Assembly: GCA_037447655.1 (NCBI GenBank)
Contig: JBBHKE010003295.1
Location: 186,001 to 250,000 of the forward strand
Source: Zygnema cylindricum
Taxonomy: Eukaryota; Streptophyta; Zygnematophyceae; Zygnematales; Zygnemataceae
Length of the DNA stretch: 64,000 nt
Direction of reading: 5' to 3'
Part shown: one piece after another, positions 35,983 through 46,722 of the stretch
Layout: each line of letters opens with the position of its first letter
Numbering within the stretch: position 1 is the stretch's first letter
Translations under genes and position numbers: made by a program
The notes under the pieces: generated by a model
The model's database searches: none
Seen by the model: the letters and a program-made list of their open reading frames with translations, nothing else
What the model was told of the DNA's origin: nothing

Positions 35983-36822
35983 TTAGATTGATTCGCCCTG
36001 TTTCCACATTTGGCTAGATTATCTCCGCATTCACTATGTGATTTTTGGCTTTTCCATCCAATTCCTTTTTTACTTTTTTTTTAAGGTTCCCATATTCTCA
36101 GATGGTTACCATCGCCATTTCGCAATGAAGTCTTGCTACGTTGAATTACTGGCACTAGGTGCAGCAAAAATAGCTATGAAAAAGGCTGTAAGCAAACACC
36201 GGATATTTATATAAATTTTGTGTTGAATTGAGAACCTAAAAAGCACGTAAGCTACCAGTACATTCACAAGTGTGGCTCACCTTCTTCCACATGATCGCAG
36301 TAGGATATGATCCTAAAGAAAAACTACACTATTCAAGTTGTTTGAAACTGGTAAAGGACCATTCTTTGTGCGAGTTTATGGCAAGAATTACACAAGCAAA
36401 CAGATGATCATAAACAATGGGCAGGATTACCTTTATTCTTGAAAATGACATGATCGTAACAAAAATGCAAGTTCTCAACATAACAAGTAGCATCATCTCC
36501 TGAAGAAAAACCAAGTAATTTTGCATGCCCGCAATTTACGCGCTGCTCAAGTAGTAACATTTACCGCTGACTGTGAACTCTACATGCTTCGACATCATCC
36601 ACTTGAATGGATGCCTCGGTGACAAAATTTTGCAAGAGCACTATCCTTCATTCCGCGGAAGTAAAAAATGGAAAATGAAAGAGCTCTCACAGGCAGAAAC
36701 ATCCCTAATTACAAAAACGAGAACGAGTTGGATCGATCTACAATCTGAAACAGTTGCCAGAAGCTCGTGAGCTTGATCGGAGCTTTAAAAGGACGATTCA
36801 GGCACAGCAGATAGCTGGCAAC

Positions 36823-39083
36823 TTAATGATCAAACAACCACTTTTGACTGTCAAGGGTATAGGCCAAAAGTTCCTCGGGCTTGAACCACAGTGCAATCTC
36901 TGCTTTGGCAGTTTCTGGGCCATCTGATCCGTGAATGATATTTCTGCATATCCAAAAAGAAGATAAAGCAGTGTGCATAAGTTCATACTTTTCAGTTTGT
37001 CCAGACAATTTCATATAAGAGGTTATCTCAAAACAAAATTTACCAGACCAAGAACTTCAGTGGTTCCAAAAAGACAAGGTGAGATGCCATTCTCTAGTAA
37101 ACCATCTGGCTATCCCGCAAGTCCTTGACCATTCATTACACTAGCATGTGGTTAAGAAGTTTCTTCGTCCTTGTATAGGCTTTTCTGCATCCGTTTTCAG
37201 ACAAGTTTACTAAACATTAGGATGATCACTACTGCTATACATAGCAAGGTATGCCGAAGTTCCAGCATTACACGAGAGAAGACATAGTTAATCTCCTAGA
37301 TTCTGGACTAAGTGGCAAGGAAGTTTCAAAGGTTTATACATACCTTCCGACAATCACAGCCAGGTCACCGCGAATAGTGCCAGGTTCTGATGCCTGAGGA
37401 CTTGTAGCACCAATCATTTTTCGCCCGTACTTGATCACACCAGGTCCTTCCCACACCTGTAAAATTTAAGTAACATGATTTTTGTGAGAGGAAAAGCACA
37501 CACATTTGCAACATCACCAAAAAAGTAGTGCTTCACATGTCAGTTTGGAGGGTTTATGGGTTGATGATCTTGCTAGATCATGGCAAATTATTTCATTGAA
37601 AAGTTGGTTTTGGGTTGGCCATCATAACACTAAGTCTCAGCATAGTCAAGAGTAGTGAAAATAAATGGCATCACACACCCTTACATTTCAGCTCAAACAT
37701 AATGAGATGACAAAATGGTCATGGATTCGAAGTGTAGAGGATCAAGTCATGCATACCATAGCAATGACAGGCCCGGAGCTGAGGAAATCCGTGAGTCCAT
37801 TGAAGAAGGGGCGACCTTTAAGATCATCATAATGTTGTTCGGCAAACTGCTTGGTGACATGTGCAGACTTAAGTGCAACCAGCTTGTATCCTTTCTTCTC
37901 AAACCTGCCAATAATTTCAGCGATCTGCACAAACAGCCATACAACAAAAATTATTAGCTTTCAGCTCAAGTAGGACATACTTCTCTACCAGAACCTTTCT
38001 CGGCCACCCAGGATCCTAGTTTAACTTGCTACTAGACACATAAACTCCTGATTACTTCTGCCAAAACAGCAAAAAACCAACGGAAATAGTTGTCTTCAAA
38101 CTTTGCAACATCAAGGTAACAACATCACAGCTGAAAGCGTGACTAAAACACATACCAGGCCCCGCTGGACACCATCAGGTTTTATGGCAATGAACGTTCG
38201 CTCAGGTTCACTGGCATGGACATATTGAGAGGACACAAAAGCTGAAAACAAAGGAAAGCAACATTACAAATAGTGAGCTATACATCACAAATTCAATTAT
38301 TTCAAAGCGCAAAACAAACAAATAGAACATGAAAGTTTGAATGCAAAGCCAGCTCATTTACGAGATTCTAATAACTGCAGCATACAGGAAAGACTAAACC
38401 AAGAAGTAGCAAGAAGAGTTTTGCAACTGAAGATACAATGTCATAAGCTGGGCAGTTTTATACATACATGAGTTCATTAACTATTAGATGCTGCCTGTCT
38501 TTGCTTTGAAAATTTAAGCTACAGAAAGGAGTTCTAACATGCAAAAATTGATGCTTACCAGCAGCTGCAGCAGGAAGAAGTAAAGCAGCTCCAGACCATT
38601 GTGATTTGCTGCCTTGATGGAAAGAAGATCTCACATGTGCAAGTGTCTTGTATCCATTAGTAGATACGGCTGCTACTGCAGTCTTGCCAGCTGCAAAAAC
38701 GATAGCATTGTAACAACCAGTTATACATGGAGGATTTTATGCAGCTCTTTCACCAAATATTATAACCTCTAGATACTCAGGGATGTTACTCAAGCTAGCA
38801 CCGGCCAAGACCATTTCCTTGTATGCAAGTTTCAGTTAAGGCAAGTCAAAATCGTCAAAAAAAACAGCAACAAAAACGAACAGTTCTGCTGCGAACTTGC
38901 CCCTATAGATCCAAACAAATCAAGCAGCAAAAGTATGATAGCAGGAGAACAGCAAGAACCGTGCAGGTGTCACGTCAGTATTTCATCAGATCCAATGAAA
39001 GCTATATTACCAGATTTAGCGACAGGGCCCTGGAGTGAAGAAAAGACACGTGCAGCAGTACGGAATGTAGAAGTAGCCCTCAT
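36823..39083 (-). CDS. NDPK3: nucleoside diphosphate kinase III-like, mitochondrial
   Basis: Transfers the terminal phosphate from NTPs to NDPs through a phospho-histidine. Six minus-strand exons: 39011-39083, 38559-38690, 38156-38241, 37757-37924, 37344-37456 and 36823-36943. All phases agree, giving 230 residues. Residues 1-~60 are basic and Ser-rich without acids ([20 protein letters not shown]), typical of a mitochondrial presequence. A hydrophobic stretch at 57-72 ([16 protein letters not shown]) resembles the intermembrane-space sorting segment of plant NDPK3. The kinase domain runs from [15 protein letters not shown] (Lys89) through [20 protein letters not shown] to NIIHGSDG with catalytic His195, and ends [12 protein letters not shown]. 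All key residues are present. Plastid targeting (NDPK2) is less likely but not excluded. Confidence 0.95.
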
Positions 39084-39793
39084 GGCGTCTGCGAAGTGAA
39101 TTCACTGGAAGCAAAAGAAACGGCAGTGTAAATTTCACACAGTCTACGAGGAAAGTCAAAACTGAAATGAGATTAAGTGGAAAAGGAATGTCAGAGAATT
39201 ATTTGTTAAGAAACGCTCCAATTCGCCGTCTACCACGGGCAGCAAAGTGTGTTCCTTTTCAACAAACCGTCTAAAACGGGCAGCCAAAAATAAGACGTTT
39301 TACCTTTGTACAAAGTCAGTTCATGGAACAACAGAAACTTTCTGTGCCTGCCCAATTTGTAGTGGAACATTTGAAATATTAAAATATAAAAATAGTGAAA
39401 TAGGGTACACCAGTGTACGGCTTATGAGGGACGGACGCCTGTCGCTGAGCCATTCAATACCGTGGATGTCCGGAAGTGAAAAATCCGACGACGGAGAGGT
39501 CTATCAAAAGGACCACGATCGTTCGTTTGGGCAATTCCTGAAGTTGAGGAGCCAACCGCCAGATTTCCGGTACGCTTTTATGCTGTCTCTATGTGTTGCG
39601 TCCAGCGACGAGGCTCACGTGGCAGCTGGAAAATGCCCAAAGATGAATAGTTGCGAAAATTCGCAATGGACCATTTGTAAAATGCCTGCCACGTTGACAG
39701 GAATAATAGAATCTTGAATCTTGTGAAACAGTGATAAGCCGTCATTATCTTGCTGGAAGGCTTCGAAGGAGAGTATTTTTTTGTGATTCTATG

Positions 39794-39893
39794 AACACGT
39801 GTGAGTCTATGAGTAGTTGAGGATCCCCCAATGGTGCAACGCGGTGGTACCAGGGTGGCATGCAAGTACATACTGGAAAAAAGTACATCGTAT
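39794..39893. repeat. ~95-bp direct repeat, left copy
   Basis: 'gagtctatgagtagttgagg' through CTGGAAAAAAGTACATCG, repeated nearly identically at 40711-40805 in the same orientation. Confidence 0.85.
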
Positions 39894-39952
39894 CGGACAT
39901 CGGCATTCTGTAAAGCCGACCGTCGACGTGTGCCAGAGGTCGCAAAAGTCAA

Positions 39953-40708
39953 AAAAAATCATACCCGAAACCGACCGTTATTTTTTCAAAATCTGAGTAA
40001 CCGACGCCCGACCGAGTTTTGTCACGCTCCAAAATTGTTAACAGTTAACCGACCGTCGTTTACGAAAAAAAAAATTAACCGAATCTTGATTTTTCGTGAC
40101 TAACCGTGCCCGCCCGTAACCCAAAAAGTACAAAATTAATCAATGTACGACAGAATAAGCCAATAATTACGATTTGTCGCGTTCCTTAAGATTTGCGAAA
40201 TGAATAGTGTTACTACCGTGTCAGATTTGCGACGCTTTGTCGCGTTCCCTAAGATTTGCGAAATGAATAGTGTACTACTGTGTCAGATTTGCGACGCTTT
40301 GTCGCGTTGCCTAAGATTTGCGAAATGAATATTGTACTACCGTCTCAGATTTGAGACGCTTTGTCGCTTTCCCTAAGATTTTCGAAATGAATAGTGTCTA
40401 TCGTGTCAGATTTGCGACGCTTTGTCGCGTTCCCTTTGATTTGCGAAATAAATAGCTTACTACAGTACCGTGTCAGATTTGCGACGCTAATCATGATGCC
40501 ACGTACTTCCACGATACCAAAAGTACAAAGAACAATAATTTGGAAAAAAAAAGTACAAAATTTTCATTTTTTTTGGTTTTTTGTTTGACCGACCGTAACT
40601 GACCGTATTTTCTTTTCCTGTTGAGTCAACCGACCGTAACCGCCCGACCCCCAAAATTTGGCAACCGAATCCGTTCCGGATCCGGCGCGGGCGGTCGGTT
40701 AACGGTCG
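39953..40708. mobile_element. ACCGACCG repeat element, copy 1
   Basis: Starts CCGAAACCGACCGTTATTTT and ends CGGTCGGTTAACGGTCGGTC, dense in CCGACCG on one side and CGGTCGG on the other. A second copy is at 57767-58640. The middle is a ~61-bp minisatellite. No coding; superfamily not determined. Confidence 0.7.
40168..40490. repeat. ~61-bp minisatellite
   Basis: Five units with GTGTCAGATTTGCGACGC, TTTGTCGCGTTCCCTAAG and ATTTGCGAAATGAATAGTGT, inside the ACCGACCG element. Confidence 0.9.
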
Positions 40709-40710
40709 GT

Positions 40711-40805
40711 CACGTGTGGGTCTATGAGTAGTTGAGGATCCCCCAATGGTGCAACGCGGTGGTACCAGGGTGGCATACAAGTACATACTGGAAAAAAGTA
40801 CATCG
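40711..40805. repeat. ~95-bp direct repeat, right copy
   Basis: Same sequence as 39794-39893, starting 'ggtctatgagtagttgagg'. The two copies bracket the ACCGACCG element about 0.9 kb apart. Confidence 0.85.
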
Positions 40806-40911
40806 GCCATTGTAACGGCCACGATTTCAGCTCGAGAGATGCAAAGTACAAAGCTCGTATACATGTAAATGACAATGAAGTTGGTGATGTAGTACAAGAG
40901 TACACGGCTTA

Positions 40912-41107
40912 CACCTTACATCGCTAATAGAGTTTAGTAATGACCTGTTAATAATCATCCGTGAGTTGTTCAATAAATACTATTAACTACACTAGAAAAA
41001 AGTTTTGTCACCTGGCTCATCGTTGACCATTTAAACTAAATTTTGTTACTAATTTATGATTTTGGGTTAAGAAAGTATAAGTGTCATTAATTCTAACAGC
41101 AGCGATG
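40912..41107. mobile_element. TA-type MITE
   Basis: CACCTTACATCGCTAATAGA at the left, TTCTAACAGCAGCGATG then TA at the right. Ends decayed. Confidence 0.55.
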
Positions 41108-42770
41108 TAGGGGAGCAATTAACCTTCTATTTAGGCCCTTTAAGGCCACATCACATCACTTACCGAAAGTAGACACCCTATCATTCGAAATTTGTTGACT
41201 AGCTTTTCCTGTTTCTCTTTTTATCCTTTGTTGATTGGGCTTTATTTCCCAACACTTTAGAGTGTTTCCAGACGTTTTTACTTCCTTTCTTCGTTGTTAC
41301 CCGGCGGTTTCTTCATCGCTAGTTTTTATTTTTGCACTTAATATTTTTTGCTCCTTGGGAATGTTGACTAGGAATAACATTTTCCAAATTTGCAGTGTTC
41401 TCCACATCGTCGTATTAGCTTGGACCTAGCAAATTCTATCACCGTTTTCATACTTTATATTATTATACCTTCACCGTTCAATATAGTCAAACGGGAAAAC
41501 CAATAAAAAGATAAAATTGGAGGATCGTTTTAGCCATGGTTTTTATATACCATTTTGAAATTATATTCTTGGGATTCAGGTGCACCAACCCAAACCCATT
41601 AACATAGATGTCTCATGCGCATAAAACGTACGCATGAACGCCCAAAATATAACGAATATGCGCACGGAACATAATTCAAAACTGTATAAAGTGCGTTGAC
41701 CGACTTTGACTTTATAATAAAAGAAAAATTAGAAAAACATCTAATAAACATTTTACCAACGATTTATCAAAACGTTTTAACAACGATCTCTCAACAGTCT
41801 CTCAACAATTTATCAATAATTAACAACTCAACAATTTATTGTCTCGTATGAAAGATGAGTGTGGTTATCTGGCCTGAATTTCACTATTTAAAATCTCAAA
41901 TATTGAAAGACGACAACTAAAAAGAAAAAAAGGTGTTTATCCATTTATGCAAAATCCCATCAAATCTGACATTATCCGAACCTTTTAAAGCCACATTTTA
42001 TAAAAATCAATAAACATAGTAGACTCCTTTTAACCCTTCCACAGTTAGGAGGACGAAGATACTTTTCCAAACAACAAGTTGAAAGAAAAACAAAACAAAA
42101 AAAACACATAAATCACTTTTGCGAAACTTTATTGAACAAAATTTCAAAATATCGCCGCAAGAAATTCCTAACTCATTAGGGGAAACGAGCCCCAACCTTT
42201 ACTCTCCCCTCCAAAACATAAAAGAACATAAATTTTCTACTCTAAACCAAACTCAATTCTTGTCTTATTATCCCCTTTCTTAAAAACCTTCCTCTTCTGT
42301 GCCCTCGAGCGCCTCGTTAATTTAATTGGTCGATAAATTTCCCTTCCTTCAAAGAAATTAAACTAATTTTCATGCATTCAAATCCTCAAACATCGCTCAT
42401 TTTTCTTCTCCTGTACATCCCTTTTTTTATTTTTACTTAATTGCTAGCCTAATTTGCCCTTCAATTTAGAAAAATAGTTAGAGAATGTAAACGGAAAATG
42501 TAAACCTCAATTTTCATTTTGTGTTAAAAGATACTCAAAAATTTCCTCGTCCTTTTGTGTTCATGAATATTTCTTCTTCGGTTTCTCAAGTGGTTAAATT
42601 CATTAAATACTCAAACATCTCCTCCTCCTTTTTGGTTTGTGGACTTCTCTTCTTTGATTCCTTGCGTGGTTTTACAAAGTACTCAAAAACCTCCTACTTT
42701 TTTGTTTCTCGATTTTCAAACACACAAAAGACACCTTCTCTCCTTTTTCGTTTATGGATTTTTCAAATAC

Positions 42771-45748
42771 TCAATAATCTCCTCCTTCCTTTTTGTCCGT
42801 GAGTTTTTCGTCTTTAGTTTCTTGAGAAATTGTACCTTGTGGTTCCGTGGGAGTTTCCGCGAGACCGAGGGCGATTTGAAGAGCATACAAAGCGAGACCG
42901 ATGGAGTTCGCCCCAAAAACAAAAGTAGCGAGCCAACTGATCCCCGTTATGATGGTTCTGGGCAAGAAAAAAGAAAAAAAAAGTAAAGAAAAGAAAAGCA
43001 TTGTGATACAAAAGTTTGTGGTGTTTGTATAAAACGAGAAACATTTTCAAGACAAACGAGGTTAGCAGGTGATGAGGTTACGAGGCTATGACGTTATGAG
43101 GTTAATGAGGTTATAAGGTTACAAAGTTACGAGGTTATAAGGTTACAAGGTTACAAAGTTACAAGGTACGAGGTTTTGAGGTTACGGGGATACGAGTTTA
43201 ACAGGTTATGCGCTTTTGCACTATAGACAAAACATCTTGACACAAAAGATTGATATAAAAAAGATAAACTACTGACACAAAAGTGTGACATTACGAGGTT
43301 ACAAAGTTTTGCATAAAAGAAAACATTTTGATACAAAAGTGTGACAAAATGACATAAAAGTTTTGAGGTTTTACATAAGAACATTTTCACAGAAACATGT
43401 GAGGTCTCCATAAAAGACAAAAAATGACACAATCGGGTGAGGTTTTGAGATTCTGCAAACTGTGACAAAGAAGACAGGAGAGCACCAAAGATACATGGAA
43501 AATTAAGACGCCGACAATACTGGTCTTAATTCATACGTTCTTTGTATTTTGGAAATGATAAAGTTTCAAAACAGATATGGAACACACGATATTGTGTGTG
43601 CAACCCGAGAACCAGCCCCTTCAATTCATACGACTCACACTATTTACAGTATGAAAGCATACCAATACTTCATTCTAACAAAATGAAGTAATTGATGGAC
43701 AAAGAAACGATAACTAAATTAACAACCAGTGACAAACAAAACCGAATGTAAAGACATAGAGGTAACATAAAGTAAAGAAAGGTAAAGTGAAGTAAAGGAA
43801 GGAAAAAAACCAAATAAAAAGGACCGAATAGTGAAAAACTCACCTTACAGTAATCGTAATGTTTCTCACCTGCCCCATAAACCACCCACCATAATCCTCC
43901 CATAATATTTTAAAAATGGACTTTAGATCCGTCACACAGTTTACGGAATGTTAACCAACTATAACCGTGAACATTTCTAATAACCGTGCTTGATTCTCAA
44001 CCTTAAGTTTTTGGACCCAAAATTTGCCATAACAACTTCAAGAAAGCGGGAAAACAAGATACCGATACTCCCGACATTGTCAGAATTTCCCATACATCAA
44101 AAGGCGAGTTCTAATATACACTGAATATAAGGACCATTAACACAGCCCCCCCCAAAAAAATGGGAACGAAAGGTAAAATGTAATAATAACAATGACATCT
44201 CACACACATCAACAACGTTTTCAACAACCGGTTCCTCCTAGAATAAGAAATACACACAGGAATGAAATGATAATTTCTTTCAAATGTTCCTTTGAAAAAA
44301 TCAACAAAATCTAGAAACAGCTTTATAAAAAAAAACAAAAACTCCAAAAAAAGCTGACACCAGAATGTCAGAGGATTACAAAAATAACTTAAACCTCTAC
44401 CAAAACTCTCTAGCATCCTCCTTAAAAAAAACCTTCAAAATATCCTTGCAAAATTCCTCATAAAACCCTCGGATAAAATAAATACATTGTGACGATATAT
44501 ATCTTGCTTATCATAATAGGTCCTAAGGAACTTAAAAATGGAAACCCAACCAGGTTTCCATACCTTTTAAGACATTAAAACTATGTAACAAAAATCATGG
44601 AACAAACAACAATGACTTTGCTATACATAGATTATAAGTTTATAACAGCCCTATTTGAATCAATTTTTCACCCAAATAGTATTCAAAAATACAAAAATAT
44701 CAAACTTTCCAACCAACGAAAAAAAAATAAGAGTTTTTGTACCGTATAATCTGTTGAAACTACTTGTTTTCCGAGAGTTTCGTCGACTCCAGTCGCAAAG
44801 TTATATAATACGAAAGCGATAGATCCGGCAATAAGAGCTCCACCGAAAGTATTTAGAGCCGAAGGAGGGGGCTGGACAGGGAGAGAGGGAGATGGTTTCG
44901 CCTTCTCTTCCAATTTATTTAATCTTTCCACTGCGAGAGAACGAAGTTTCTGGAATAGAGGAAGGAAAGAAAGAGGGAGAGAGAGAGGGAGATTGAATGA
45001 GGGGGAATGGAAATTGGAGGCAAAGATCAAATCCGCGTTCAGGGTCGTCAAAAGGAGGAAAGGAAGGAAGGAAGGAAAGAGTCAAAGTGGTTAAAGTTAT
45101 GGTGTCGTTAAAGTCGGCGCAGCTAATTGTCTCACGCGTCCGCTGGCTGGGGTGTGGGTTGGTGCCAGTTGAACAGATCGAAAAAAAATAATAGAGTTAC
45201 TCCACATTCTCTTTGGCCCGTGCCGCTCTCCTCCTGAGCGATCGCACGAGCAGTATGGTGATGGCGGCTGTGAGGCCGAAGCTGGCGGCCGTCTGAAGGG
45301 GAGAGCCCTCCGAGAACAGGAAGGGAGTGGTGGTGGCGATGCCGCTCTCTCTCTCCCTCTCCCTCTCTCTCTCCCTCTCCGAGGAGGGGAGGGGAGAGAG
45401 CTCGATCGGACCGTACGATTCAGCATCTCCCGAGGAGAAGGAGGACAGGGAGAGGCTCAGGATTTCTCTCTCTCTCGCAGCTTTGGAGGGAGAGGAGAGA
45501 GGGGAGAGAGGGGAGGGAGGGGAGGGAGAGGAGGGAGAGGAGTCAGAGGAGGGAGGAAGAGAGGATGAAGGACGGAATGTATGACGTTTAGTTAAGTTTA
45601 TTGGAAGAATAGGATTTGACACGTGTCGAAAGGAGGGAGAGCGAGAGAGGAAGGGCGAGTGTGATCGGAAGGAGCGAGAGGAGGCGAGAGCGATCGTACT
45701 TTCATGGAAGGAGAAGGAGACGGAGGGGAGAAGAGAGGTAGAAGCCAT
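42771..45748 (-). CDS. DUF3082-like plastid membrane protein
   Basis: Family found in cyanobacteria and plastids; function unknown. Minus-strand exons: 45206-45748, 44743-44949, 43844-43869 and 42771-42957, giving 320 residues. Residues 1-~60 are Ser/Arg-rich, a plastid transit peptide. 61-135 is a Ser/Pro/Glu low-complexity region with an Arg-Glu run at 124-134. Membrane helices lie at about 155-169, 215-235 (FGGALIAGSIAFVLYNF) and 261-290 (TGISWLATFVFGANSIGLAL). The last two with VRNITITVRT between them are the family signature. The C-terminus is acidic. Exon 3 has only 26 bases. The exon 1 donor is weak: phase requires AAT before GTGGAG, whereas the nearby GA/GTAACT would break frame; an additional exon is possible. 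Two G-boxes and a telo-box lie just upstream. Confidence 0.82.
43058..43190. repeat. short-unit tandem repeat in the DUF3082 gene intron 3
   Basis: About 9-10-bp degenerate units GAGGTTACG / AAGGTTACA repeated over ~130 bp. Confidence 0.85.
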
Positions 45749-45777
45749 GGAGGTGAAGAAAGAGTGAGAGATTCTGC

Positions 45778-45836
45778 CACGTGGCGAACGCAGAACGAAG
45801 AATCACATTCCACGTGGGAAGAAAACCCTAACCCTA
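45778..45836. promoter_or_regulatory. two G-boxes and a telo-box upstream of the DUF3082 gene
   Basis: CACGTG at 45778-45783 and 45811-45816, and AAAACCCTAACCCTAG at 45822-45836, 30-90 bases upstream of the start codon (45748, minus strand). G-boxes near plastid-protein genes often mediate light response (established knowledge); here it is inference. Confidence 0.6.
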
Positions 45837-45993
45837 GCCAAACAAATATCCAAAGGAGGCTTTCTATGTCGCTGTTTAGGTTAAAGTTCGAACCACTGTT
45901 TTTACTTTTTACTTTGAGTCGGCAATTCGGCATGGATTCATGGAACTTCGTTTAGTGCGCACGGAATATTTTCAGTGCGATATAGTACAAGTA

Positions 45994-46241
45994 CACCGTG
46001 AATCGTTTATAGTGTTAATGTTTTTTACTTTTTTTACTTTTTCTACTTTTTTGGCCGCTTGAAGCATCTTGTATCCGTACACACGTGTCGAATTTACGAT
46101 TGGAGACCAGCAATCGGAAGGTGAGAACATTGTCTTTCAATCGGAACCGTCGGATCGAAATTGAAAATCCGACGAGTGTGCACAAAGAAAAGATGTTTTA
46201 AGCGGCCAAAAAAACTTTAACACTAAAAGCGATTCGCGGTG
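45994..46241. mobile_element. foldback TA-type MITE
   Basis: TA-CACCGTGAATCGTTTATAG at the left and AAAAGCGATTCGCGGTG-TA at the right. Arms GCATCTTGTATCCGTACACA and AAAGAAAAGATGTTTTAAGC. An added TTTTTACTTTTT run makes it 248 bp. Confidence 0.88.
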
Positions 46242-46388
46242 TAGTTTATTGCGATCGAAATGGACGGTCAGATTGTAGAAAGGTGTCGATCGACGCGTCG
46301 ACGAGTGGCTGCTAGGTTTTTGCCTTTTTTTACCTTATAAATGTTTTTCACTTTTTGGCTGCTACAGTAGACGCCCTAACTAGAGCTA

Positions 46389-46607
46389 CACCGCGTATCG
46401 CTATTAGTGTTAATGTTTTTTTTTGTCACTTAAAACATCTTTTCCCCGTACACGCCTGTCGGATTTTTGGATCTGACGGTTGCGATTGAAATCCAAGATT
46501 CTCACCTTACCATTGGCGGTCTCCATGTGAAAATCGGACAAGTGTGTACGGGGAAAACATGTTTTAAGTGGCGAAAAAATTATGAACACTATTAACGATT
46601 CAGGGTG
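46389..46607. mobile_element. foldback TA-type MITE
   Basis: TA-CACCGCGTATCGCTATTAG at the left; ACTATTAACGATTCAGGGTG-TA at the right. The core is in the opposite orientation to most copies. Confidence 0.88.
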
Positions 46608-46722
46608 TACGTGTCGCATCGGCTGAACCAATATTCTATGAGCCGAGGCAATTTGAAGCGTAGATCAAAGTATACGAAACCACAAAAAATAATTGTAGGA
46701 TGCTACATTGCTACGATACTTA

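Larger units (their letters stand above)
31681..36822. other. intergenic between ERD2 and NDPK genes
   Basis: No gene recognised. From 32400 to 32870 the sequence is less AT-rich, with no family match. A decayed TA-type MITE end is at 32238. The interval 33900-36000 is a cluster of mobile elements listed separately. From 36000 to 36822 there is unremarkable AT-rich DNA including the NDPK 3' flank. Confidence 0.5.
39084..42770. other. intergenic between NDPK and DUF3082 genes
   Basis: The NDPK promoter side (39084-39250) shows no clear motif. The region 39790-40810 is repetitive (listed). From 41110 to 42770 the sequence is AT-rich with no gene, apart from the 3' flank of the DUF3082 gene. 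Confidence 0.5.

Noticed and set aside
39247-39717. 156-codon plus-strand open frame upstream of the NDPK gene
   Set aside because: No recognisable motif or splice structure, ordinary composition; chance is plausible. It would need transcript support.
40168-40490. CRISPR-like array
   Set aside because: Units are contiguous ~61-bp tandem repeats without unique spacers, in a plant genome; it is a minisatellite.
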